From NCBI RefSeq assembly GCF_016801865.2, contig NC_068938.1, positions 198,999,077 to 199,063,076 on the forward strand: a stretch of 64,000 nucleotides of DNA, in the 5' to 3' direction. Source of the stretch: Culex pipiens pallens. Lineage: Eukaryota; Arthropoda; Insecta; Diptera; Culicidae. Made by a program: the position numbers and the translations under genes. This document shows, one piece after another, positions 23,645 to 35,200 of this stretch. The notes beneath the pieces were generated by a model. It ran no database searches. It was not told where the DNA came from and worked only from the letters and a program-made list of their open reading frames with translations. The first letter of the stretch is position 1, and every line of letters starts with the position of its first letter.

Positions 23645-25218
23645 CGATTATTGAAGCCTGTAAAACAGCACCACCCGTCGCAATTCGTATGTTGATGACA
23701 TTAAACCCCCTAGCCGAAAGTTAACTGAAGCAGCAAAAAGCACCGTTAATAGCATCGTTTACGCCACCACCACCACCACACCGTCGTCGTCGTCGTCGCT
23801 CGTCCAGAATGTCGACCAATCTCGTAGGAGTGTGTGCGCGCGCACACACACAGGTGTTGTACTAGAATGCACACAGTGCGCGTTCACCAACCCGTGCAAG
23901 CCGGAGCAGCAGCAGCAACATGCAATCCTTTGTTACCTTTTTTTATTTAAACAAAACAAAAAAAAAACACAAAAATGAAGCAAAAAAGCAACATTGTTTA
24001 GTCGTTAGGAAGTCCACAGACGGAGAGAGAGAGAAGCCAAGAAGAAGCAACAATCCCGCGGTCCAAAGTGTTTGGAGCAGCTTTGGGCGTGATGCCCAAG
24101 CGCGGGGAGCGGGGACACTGCAAATCCCGCACAGCATCAGTGTCCCTCCCCTCCCCGATCAGCCAGCCCAGCAAAAGAAGGAAAGAAAGACTTGTCAGTC
24201 GTAGTCATCACACACACACACGGTTGTCGGTCGTCGTCGTCGTACTCGCGTTTTCTCGCCAACAATTGAACCAATTGTACACACACTTAGCAATGAGACA
24301 CACCCACACACACTTGGAAGCAGGCGCCGGAGTGTCCGGCGGGAACCGGATCCGTACCCGCGAACCGGGAACCGGTGCGCTCTCTTGGGAAAGGGAATTG
24401 TGTGTCGAGAAAACAAATGAAAAAGAAAACTCAATTTGGTTGCAGCAGAAGAAGAGGACAGCAAATCCTAAACACTCACCAGCCACACACAAACGTGCGT
24501 GTTTTGGAGAAAAAGAGAGAAAACAAATAGACACACACACACAGCAGAGAGAGTGAGAGACATTATCAAATGAATTGATTTCTAAGGATTTTTCTTTAAA
24601 CTAATTTTAGGAGTTTATGAAACTTAACTAGTTAATTGAATGTGTTAGAAGCAGAAGCAGCAGCAGCAGGAAAGAGAGAGGGAAAGAAACACAAAGCAAG
24701 TGAAGCAGCAAGAAAGAGAAAGAGAGATACAGGAGAAAGCTCGAAATCGCCACGAAAAAATGACGTTACTTCTATTAGAATTTTTGAATTAATTTTTCTT
24801 AGTTTTCTCGTTTTTAATTTCTCGTTTTGTTTCTTCTGAAAGTTCGAAAAATTGGAATTCGAGAAGAACCAACACACCAACACCAGCCGAAAATTCGCGA
24901 CACGGATATAACACACACACAAAGACATACTTCTACAGTGGGAGAAGTAAGAGAGAGAGGGAGAGCAGTAATTGCTTGACGTGGGGCTACGTTTAACACT
25001 CTACGGTTTTCTACTCGTATTTTATATTGCTTTTTTTGAAGTAATTTTCAAATCAACTGAAATGGTCTTATAAAATCACTCAAATTTGAAACTGATTGAC
25101 TTAAAAAAATCAAAGTGATTCAATGTCACCACCACAATTTGAACGAATTTTTAAAAAAATTAAAAATTCAAATCTAACGTGGCACGTTGTTTGAAAAATC
25201 TGATTGTGATTTACAGAT

Positions 25219-25664
25219 GTAGACAAAATTTGTGTCAGAAAAAAAAATGAGTAACATTGCCCAGAAAATTTGTGAATTTACATATTTGACGTGTAATTTC
25301 ACTTATTCTACAAAAAATGAGAGAAAAAAAAACGAAGTTGACGTTATAGCTGTCGGCCACCATTGCTAGTACCAACCACTAGTGTCTTCCTTTTTATCTA
25401 CAAGGACTTCGCCGCCCTGGGCTCCTAAGTGTATGAAAGTATGGCACGGAGCGACGGCGCCGAATACCCATATTTACACAAAGAATTTTAGAGCGCCCGC
25501 CGCGGGATTCGAACCGGCGACCTCTGGATTGTGAGTCCAGTGCGCGGTCCGATTGATCCACACGGGCGGGACTGAAATGAGAGAAAGTTACATTAAAAAA
25601 GAGGTAATATTCAACCATTTTTTTTTTCAAACGCAAAAAAAAAAACTTTTTTTTCTATTGTGTA
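25219..25664. mobile_element. Diverged 'CACAG' family MITE split by a SINE
   Basis: The left piece (ACAAAATTTGTGTCAGAAAA, CCCAGAAAAT) and right piece (AAAAAGAGGTAATATTCAAC, CTTTTTTTTCTATTGTG) match the start and end of the elements at 537 and 5059. The SINE at 25327-25574 sits between them. Its left terminus is not sharp. Confidence 0.5.
25327..25574 (-). mobile_element. tRNA-derived SINE, copy 2
   Basis: Reading the minus strand, the head is GCCCGTGTGGATCAATCGG with an anticodon-like stem CTGGACTCACAATCCAG and a perfect B box GGTTCGAATCC. A body shared with the SINE at 3407 follows. Direct repeats AAATGAGAGAAA flank it (25315-25326, 25575-25586). The intact B box and clean duplication suggest it is younger than copy 1. 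Confidence 0.85.
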
Positions 25665-27159
25665 CTATTGCAATTTTTAGATCGACAAATTTGGATCGTT
25701 GGTCCAACAATTAAGATCAAAATTTTCAATCCGAGTGCCTCTTTAGATTAGAGTTAGTAAATTCAAATCTGTCCAAAAATAAAAAAAAATCTATTTCAAA
25801 TTGGAAAAATAAATATGATTTTTTGTGAGTTTAGAAGTGGTAAAATGTCATTCGTACTAAATTAAAAAACGATTTTATTTCTTCAAACTGACATTTTCCT
25901 ACAAGTTAAAAAAAAAAACATGGTTATATTACATCTGGAAATGAGTACATGTTTTATGATAGAAAAAACTTTAGCTTAACTTCTAAAATAAAAATGTTAA
26001 AATTAACCTCGTATTCTGTGTAGTACCATTTTTTCAAGCATTATTGAGATAATATTACAGGATGAAAATTTGACAGTTTTAAGTTAAAGGTTGAAATGCA
26101 GCAAGTGGAAAAATTAAAGGTGAAAATGTACAGCTTTTTGATGTAATTTCACCAGTTGGACCAACCAGTTGATGTAAAATTACACATTTTTGACACAAAA
26201 TCTGTCTGCAAGAAATGTGTTATTTAACATAATCACAAACTGAGTAAAATTCCGTCAGTGAGGTGAATTTTTTGTCTCTTTCTATGCAATTTCCTGCTTT
26301 ACACATTAATTCAGGTAAAATTACATTAAAAAGAGGTAAGTTTACATCTTGTAATTTTCAACTCGCTGTATATTTCACTTTTTCCAGTGGAATGGTGTTA
26401 AGTAATTTTGGTTTAGACAATTAAGAAATGGGATTCAATTCACTTGGAACCGGAACACATTTACAAAATCATTAATTGAAATTAACCGAGATTAGAGTAA
26501 ATTTCTACCAATTCTGATTTTTTTTTCTTAGATCCTCTTTTCTAAGTACATTCATTAGTAGCAAAATTCATGTGATTGAAAATTGAACAAAAACTAATTT
26601 AAATTCATCTAGACTTGAATGACATTTATTAAATTTCACATATTCTAAATTTTTGAGTAAATTTGTGTTGAACAGAATGAAAGTGGTTTACCTGAATCTG
26701 TTTAAATGTCACTTAAATTTATCAAAAATCATTGAATTCACCAAGATCATGGTAAAATTAATCCAAAGCAAAAAAGTTCCTAAAATCTTCGTTTCTGAGT
26801 TGAATTTGCCAAAATAAAATTTTCTCTAAATTGAGGATTATGGGAAATATCATTTTTTGAAAAGTTGTTAGTGGTATTTAAAAAAAGTTTATCACTTTTT
26901 TTCAATTTGAATTTCCTAAGAAATGGACATTTTTGATTCGCTTGGAACTGGTTGAGCTGAGCTCACTGAAAATTAGTCAAGAAGTGTTTCATTCATCTAT
27001 AGAATTAAGTAAAATTTTCTCAACTTTACATTTTCTGGATTTTTTGGCTTTGGTTCAAGATTTAGTAAACATTTCATGATATAAATCAAAATTGATTTAA
27101 TTGTTCTGAGTGGAAGTTTATAGATTTTTTAAGATATTTTTTTATTTGCCAATGTTTAA

Positions 27160-28000
27160 GTTTACCATGTTTGAAACACACATAGATTTGGTTCAAAATT
27201 GATTAACAAGATTTAAGTCTACATTAATTGAAATTTTTAAACCAAAACTGTAGCAATTCACAAGGATTTAAGTAAAACATGATTGAAATTTTCAAAGATT
27301 TCGGTAAAATTGAATGAAATTTAACCAAGATTTGAGAATAATTCGATTTAAATTTACCAAGAATTGAGTTAACATTAATTGAAACTCTCTAAAAAAAATT
27401 GATGAAAATTGATGGAAAATTACAGAGATTTGCGTAAAAAAATATCAAATTTTCAATAAAAATTGGGTGAAAAATGATTGAAATTTACAAAGGATAGAGT
27501 AAAACATCAATCGAAACTTCCTAAGTAAAAATTGTTAGAAATGTTCAAAGTAAAAATTGATTGAAAATTACAAGAATTTGGATAAAAATTGTTCGAAATT
27601 TAACCAATATTTTAGTCAAATACAAATGAAACTTTTGTAGTAAAAATTGTTAGAAATTTCAAATGAAAACTGATGGAAAATAGCAAGAATTTGAGTAAAA
27701 ATTGATTGAAATTTAGCAAGATTTGAGTCCAAAGTGATAGAAGTTTACAAAGATCCAAATAAAGAAATGCTTGGATATAAGTTTAGAGTTAAGAATTGAT
27801 TGAATTTGAAAAAGTAAGAAACACTTGAAATTAACAAAGATTTGTGTTCAAATTAATGAAAGTTGATCAAGATTTGAGTTATTTATCATGATTTGATTAA
27901 AAATAGATTGAAAATAATCATATTACAAAGTATGAGTCTAAATTAATTTAAAATGTACATAAATTGGGTCAAAGTTGATTAAAAATTAGCAAGAAATTCC
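27160..28000. repeat. Degenerate short tandem repeat, about 30-35 bp unit
   Basis: Words such as GATTTGAGTAAAAATTGATT, GAAATTTACAAAGAT and AATTGATTGAAA recur in order with many substitutions at roughly 30-35-bp spacing. The block is noncoding and more regular than the AT-rich DNA on either side. Confidence 0.5.
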
Positions 28001-30277
28001 GATATTTTTTTTGAACAAATAAAGTCATAAAGATTATTCAAGCCAAACGTAGTCCCACGTCACAACAAAGTCAGCCCTTTTTTGCTCTCTCTCAGCAATG
28101 CACAGAGAAAATTTGTAGTTTCAGACAACATCGTGATATTCTCTGTTTGCCTTCTTCCACGCAAAACACTCGCAGTTCGCGGTGGGCGCTGATCCGTTCC
28201 CGAACTGAGCAAAAACCACAAACCAATACAACAAAAAAGAAACTAGAATTTCGTTTTTGGGGACAATGAAACGACGTGTCAGGAGGAGAACGAGGAGGGG
28301 GACAAAGGAAATTATGGGTATTTAATTAATTTATTAGTTTGTTAATTTAGACAATTTTGAAAACAAAAGGAAAGAAAATGAGTGCGAGCTAGAGGCAAAG
28401 TCAGCCAACCCTCTCCACTCTCCAGGCAATCTCCGCGGTCCACGCGCTATTGAATGTCGCCGAGGGAGCGCGCGCGCTTCGTCAAAAAACGGAAGGTTGA
28501 AGAAACTGAACCTACACACCTAGTGCCACAGAATTAGCGAAAAAATGTTATTAAAAAGAAACTCAATTATTGAATTGTTACGAGAGCGTCGAAGGCGCGT
28601 AGCGCCTATCGGTGGCGTCGCAACGTTCAACAGGAATCGCGGGGAAGCGCAAGTCAATCGGTTGAAGCAAAAATGAGAGAATGTTATTCAATTTCGGTTT
28701 TATTACTTGTTTAGTAGGTTCATTTTGATTGTGTTTGAGAGAGAGGAATAAAAACTGTTAAATTGAGTTAAAGCACGTCCTCCGTGGAAGGGCATGATTC
28801 TTGCCGTCCCCTGCCAAAAACAAAAAGCAAGAACGTGTGTAAACAGTGAATGAAATTGACCAGGAATCTGTTTTGTTTTGTTTAATTATTACACAGCAAT
28901 TTACGTTTGAACTGTTTTTTTTTAAATTTCCGTACTAGTGGGTTTATGAATTTAGAACGAAAAAGAAAAGAAACGTATGGTTTGGTTTTTATTTGATTTT
29001 ATCTTTCTCGCACTTTGTTCCCTTTTGTTAGTTTTCGTTGAGTTTTGTTCTTATTTTTGGTGCGAAAAAACGAGCGGAACAAACACAAAAAGGCCAAGCA
29101 ACGTAGTACTAGAATGAACTCCATCGGTTAGAGAAAAAGAGAAGCAAAAAAACAGTGACCTTCTTTTGTCGAATTAAGTAGCGTAATTCTAACTAGCATA
29201 AGCCAGCATTTCAAAACCAATAATCCAATAGTAGTAGAATAAACACACAAAAAAACAAAACACACCAACCAAATAGAAAGCAAACAACAACAACAACACA
29301 AGGAAATTGCAAACAGCAAAGATACCAACGATTATTTACTCTTTGTTTTTTGTGTGCAAACGTCAAATGAATTGTTTTAAGGGGTTTTTAGATTGTCGAG
29401 AAAAGAAAAATGCAAGGAAGTGAAACAACGCAAAAAGAGAACGAAGCATAGCAAAAAAACGAATTGTTTGGAATTTAGCGCGGTCCCGAGAATGTTACTT
29501 TTAGTTTTAAAACCAATTGAGCGTGTTGATTTGAGCGAGACAGCGAATTGAGCATGCGTTTTGAATATTATGTTTGAAGGGGAGCTAGCAAAGCAACGAG
29601 AGGACAATACACAGTTGAAAAAACAAAAACACATAGTTTTGGGTTCCGTACCGAGTACACACAGACTCACACTTACGTCCAAAAATAAAAGCGGAAGGAA
29701 ATTGCCCTTTTCCTTCCGGGTTTGCGCCGCGAGAATCAGTTGAATTGATTGCCAACACTTTTCAATTCCATCCATCAGTTTTATATAGGTAGAGAGATCT
29801 TACGAGAGGAAGGGCATTGTTGAATGCTTCAGAAGCAGTCAACGCGATAATTTCGTCCCACATTGGATTAGTAGTTGATTTCACACAAACGCATTTGCAC
29901 CGCACCCCGAAAAATTGTCGTAGACAAACAGATTAAAATCATGTATCAAACTTCCCTGCTTTGAAAAATTAAACAGAAGCAAATAAAAAAGATAGACGTC
30001 GTTCAACAATCAACAAACCCATCGATGCACGATTATTTCATTGGTGATAATGTTATCGGCAATAATTCATGGTAATCCATTCGAAAAACTTATTTCAAAC
30101 GAATTATTTTTTGACAAATTTGTCTCAGGTGAAAAAAACATTTTTCGAGTAATATTTTTACAAATATTAAAAAAAAAGTTTTTGTCAAAATTTGAGCATT
30201 TTAAACTAAAACCATCAAACTGCCTGACAATGTTGGGATCGTTTGACACTCATTTGCAAGTTATAAACATTTGAGTA

Positions 30278-30435
30278 GGGAGCGTTCTTTTATTACGTAA
30301 CGCAAAAAAACGGATTTTCAGACCCCTTTCCCTCATAAAAAAATTTCCATACAAATTCTAAAAATGGTGTATGGAGCGTAACACGGCCTCCGACCTCCTC
30401 ACCCCAACCGATTTACGTAATAAAAGAAAGCTCCC
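30278..30435. mobile_element. Short MITE with GGGAGC ends
   Basis: Inverted ends GGGAGCGTTCTTTTATTACG and TACGTAATAAAAGAAAGCTCCC-like sequence enclose 158 bp containing 'tggagcgtaacacgg'. The arms differ by one or two bases. TA or GTA flanks both sides. Non-coding. Confidence 0.65.
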
Positions 30436-31825
30436 GTATTTTCAACAACAAAAAACCGTATTTCGTGAAAATTAAAAATTTTAAAATTGGGCACAGAATT
30501 AAAAGCACGAATGTTCTAAAATCCATTCTATTTTGCTCTTTTTTTGAAACCCATTTCACAATTTATGAATATTTGCATATATTTAAAAGACAACGTATTT
30601 TGTCAAATTTTAGTTTTCTTAAAGAGATTAACGATGTTAAAATATTACCAAATTTGACTTCGTTTGACTTTTATTAACAAATCAAGAAAATTTGAGAAAC
30701 CTATTAGTTATGGGATTCTCTATGCGTCTTAAAACCTTTTCAAATTAACTCTACATTTTTACTTCATTTGAACGCTCACATTGAAAAATATATGATTTTT
30801 TTTAAATAGTATTAAAAAACCTATTTTGCGAAAGATATTTTAATATTTTTTTAATTTATATGAAAATTTCAGGTATATTTTTTTAAAACGGTATTTTGTG
30901 AAAATTTAATGCTCAAATCTGTTTTTTTTTTGTAAATGGCCCAATCAACAAACTTGATTAAAAATTTGAGTGTTTTGTTTTTTTGTTAAATATTTTTTGA
31001 AACAATAAAAAAATAGTTTTTTTTCTAAAAAATACAAATTTTGTGAAATATTTTATATTTTTGAGTACTTTTGATTTTTTTGTTTTTTTTTAATTATTGT
31101 GAAAATAATTAAATATTTTGTTTAACGGTGTTTTTTATTGAAATTTTAAGTAGAGGTATTATTTGAGTGTAAAAAAAGTGGATATTTAAGTGGTTGCACT
31201 TGGTTTAATAAAACATGAATGTTTTAAAAATCGATTCAAATTTCGGAATATTAAAAAAAACGTGTGTTGGTTCTTTCCTGATGGAAATTAGAGTATTTTG
31301 ACTTTTTGACATCTATTTCCACCAGTTTAGAAAAAATGCAAAAGCAAGCAACAGCTTTGGTTAACTTTAAAAAAACTTGTTTTATTGTAAAAATCTGAAA
31401 ACCGCAGGTTTCAAAATTTTACCACTTTATTAAAAATTATGAAAATTGTGTGTTTAGAAAAATATCAAATTTGGTACAAAGGCTTTTTCCCAAAAAAAAA
31501 CTGGGCTTGAAGTTGAAAGCTATGGCTTTGGCTATGGTTTTTTTTTAGTTTTTTTTTTCAATTTAAAAAGTAACAACACTTGTAAATTTTTGAATATTTT
31601 GCACAAAAAAAATTATAAATGTTGCAGCAATATAATCCGAATTTGGCATCATTTGACACCCATACTGCAAATTTTAAGAAAAAATAAATACACTATACAT
31701 CTTGAAAATATTAGTATTTTGAACAAAACATAAAAAATGTATACAACCATTAAAATTGTGAGTATGTGACATCCATACAAAAAATTATAAAATTTGAGTA
31801 ACTTTTTTAAATTTTTTAAACACAC

Positions 31826-32245
31826 TTCAATTTTATTTTACCGAACTCGATAGTTAAAAAATCGGTAAAGTCATCTGTCAAAATAAACAAAATTGTACCA
31901 AATTTCGGTTATACGATGAACAATAATGAATAAAAAATAAATTTTCAAAACAACCTATGAGTCATAGGTTTCTTATGTAGATAGGACATTTTGAAAATTT
32001 AATCTAGAAATGAAGTGTGTACACACTTAGATTTTTTTACCGAATTCGGTAAATTTTACCGATTTTTCGACTGCTGAACAGTTCAATAAACTGAAAATTT
32101 CCGAATTTGGTAAAAAATTAAGTTCATTATTGTTCATCGTACAACTGAAATTCGGTAAAATTTTGTTCATTTTGACAGATGGTTCACCAATCCAAACTTT
32201 ACCGATTTTTCAACTGTTGAATTCGGTAAAAAAAATCTAAGTGTG
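31826..32245. mobile_element. MITE with CACACTTAGA ends plus an adjoining inverted half-copy
   Basis: 32022-32245 is a complete 224-bp element: CACACTTAGATTTTTTTACC at one end, GGTAAAAAAAATCTAAGTGTG at the other, TA outside both. The interior has repeated ACCGATTTTTC and TTCGGTAAA words. 31826-31925 is half of another copy in the opposite orientation (TTTACCGAACTC, ATCTGTCAAAATAAACAAAA). A worn third copy lies at about 12085-12240. Confidence 0.65.
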
Positions 32246-35200
32246 TAATATCTAATAAAGGCACTGAAATTGACTTTGTTTCGCCCACATTTTGGAAGTG
32301 CAAAAAAATAGTTTTTTTTTTCAATATTTTGAGTAGTTTTACTATTTAAACAACTACATTATTTAGAAAATAATTCAGGAGTGTTTGTGTTTCATGCCTG
32401 AGAGAATTTTCTCAAATTTAATTAATTCGTTTCAAACATGTTTTAAAAGGATTATCGTGTAATATTGCCGTGACGTTAGGGTAGATGCAAACCGTTGATC
32501 GATGACGATAATATATCGTTATAAACGGCGATAATGTTATCGATTATCAACGTTGATACACAGACACCTTTAAGCAACAGCAAACATCAAACAAAGTTAA
32601 TTGTAGTAAGTAATAATGCAACTCCAATCACAACACACCATTAAAAAAACTCCAACCGTAAAAGTCGAGATCGGCGAAAGCACCAGCAAAACAAAAGCAA
32701 ACTACATCAACAAACTTGTACTACTAGGAAGCCAATTTAGCCATCCAAATTGTAGGTATTGTGTCCCTCTTCCCCCCTTTAACAACAAAGTGTAATCGTA
32801 TACAAGCAAAACACACCATTTTAACAAGCGGCTGCAATCTAGTACTTCCCTTGTGATGAATACTTGAATTGAGGTACTAGATCACAACCGTCACAAAAGC
32901 TAATTTAAAAACAAAACACAGTAGCAAACCGTCGAGCGACTAAACCTTCCAAACAAAACAAAAAATACTAGTTCTTTTGTATAAATCAGCAATTGAGTCC
33001 ATCGAAACGAGAGTTGAAAAAAAAAACTTTATTTTGTTTATTAAACGAGTGTACGCGGCACCTTTAGCGCCAAATTCCCAACCATAAAAAAAGTGTCCTC
33101 CAAATTCGAGTCCAACCACGAGAAAAAAAAATTAAATTAAAAACTCTTCAGTCCCGCCACCTTCCATCCGTTTGAGAACAACAAATAAAAAAACTTTGCA
33201 AATAGTGCGTTTTCCAAACAAAAAAAAAGCAAGTGCAAACTCCGTTCTACCAATCAATGTCGTACTAGATTTGTGTGTGTGCTTTGAAAGTTCCAAAACC
33301 TTGTTGTAGGGTAAGATGATCCTCGTCACTTCCTTCCTCGCACTCACACATCAACGCAACCATCACACCACTTCCAACAAAACAAAACCTTTCCTGCTGA
33401 GTAGTGAGTAGAGCGTTAAACTGTTTTCCAGCCGAAGTAGGAGAGATTTTTTGTTTTTCAGTTTGCAGTACTAGATTATCGAGCGCGTCCAAAATTGACA
33501 ATTTGAAAGAGAGAGAGAAAAATAAAAACACACGAAACAGAATCTAAATTACACGAGAGACTGATTAGGCGGATTTTATTCGGTGGCTCCGCGGAGAGCA
33601 AAACAATAAAGTTGAAACGATTCCTTTGCCAAATAAAAAACGAGAAACGCGCGCGCCATCACCATCGGTGAGAGTTAGTTAAAAGAAAAGTAAAAGAAAC
33701 CTTCCCGGAAAGTAAAACTACGTTTTTTCTACGGTTTTAAAATTTGCACTTTCATTTACGCACAGACACAAAATCACAACTAGAGGCCATCTGTAAAAAC
33801 TTTAAAATTGCATTCTTTGAAGTACTAGAACACGCTTTTGTTTTGACAGCAAACAAACAAACAAAAAATCAATGGGATATATCAAATTAAAGAAGAAGAA
33901 AATCAACTGAACTATATCAAACTGACGATTGTGTATCAAAGCAAGGCGGTGGAGAATCAAGTTTAAAGTGAAACATTTCTAACCTGTAATCATAGTTGAA
34001 TAAACAAACAATATGAGTCAAGCAAAGCAAGCAAACAAATCATTAAACTGAACCGTATAGTAGTGAAAATGCTATAAAAATTGTATTAGTCAAAAATATG
34101 TGTCATTTAACTAGGGAGTTCACTTAAAAACAAATAAACTATTATTATAAATATCAGACAAGTTAAACAAAGAAAAACAAGCAAGCAAGCAGCTTTTGTG
34201 CATTTAAAGGTACCAACTTTTTCCCCTCGTAAATCATGCAAAGCAACTTTTAACACAAACACACACACAAGAATAGTGGGTAAGCAAAACACAAACCTAA
34301 AAAAAAAGAATTTTAAACTAAGACAAACAGAAGGTTACAACAGAAACAAACCAACACTAAACTCCCCACCAAGTGAAAAGCGTTAAAAAAAAATCTTGAA
34401 TGTTTTCCAGAACCAGAACAATGAAACATTAAGCTCTATATTCTCACTCTTTAAATTCATCACACGAAAAAAAAACAAAGAAAACACAACCAACTTAGAA
34501 CAGAAAAAAAACAACAATTTTTACCTTTGAAAAAAAAACTTCCCCCGTGTGTAAAACCTGCAAACAATAACAAATCAAGCAAACTGTAAATACTGCTTTT
34601 GTGATCCAATCGAAACAAACAAACTTGTAGCTTATTCTATTACCACAACAAAAAAAGAAAAAAACAAATAAAAAGAATCACTCTCGAGCGACACTGCGCT
34701 CAAACCAAAGTTATTTAAAACGTAAATAAAACATTCTACTACTGCGCGCAAACAAAAGAAAGGCGCAAAGTTGTGTGAACGAAAAGCGAAACCGTTGGAT
34801 AAAACAGAGATCGCTGTGGACCAGAAAGCACACCTTTGCACTCACACACGAAAGCCAAATCAGCTGCGTAGTACTAGAGCTCGTATTCTTGTTTTTGGTT
34901 CTAGAATGAACTAGCTAATCTGGCAATACATCGATTTGATACCGGTTATAATTGAAGCAATACTGGTGATGTTACCGATTTTTTTTTGTTTTGAGGAAAA
35001 AAAGTTGAAGTACTAGATTTGTTTGGCAATCTGGTACGATAAGATTTTTGGCGAAATTTTGTTGATCAAATTCTTACAATCTTTGTTAAAAAAAGGGTTT
35101 TGACCCATTTGGTCCCTTATTTTTTTTTCAAATCAAATTTTCAAATTTTCTTCCATGATCTATGTAGTACAAAAAAACATTATTTTATTTTGGTTCTAGA

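Noticed and set aside
25480..25572. tRNA gene with CAC anticodon
   Set aside because: The acceptor and T stems have mismatches, the segment continues into a conserved non-tRNA body, and the whole unit has a target-site duplication: a SINE.
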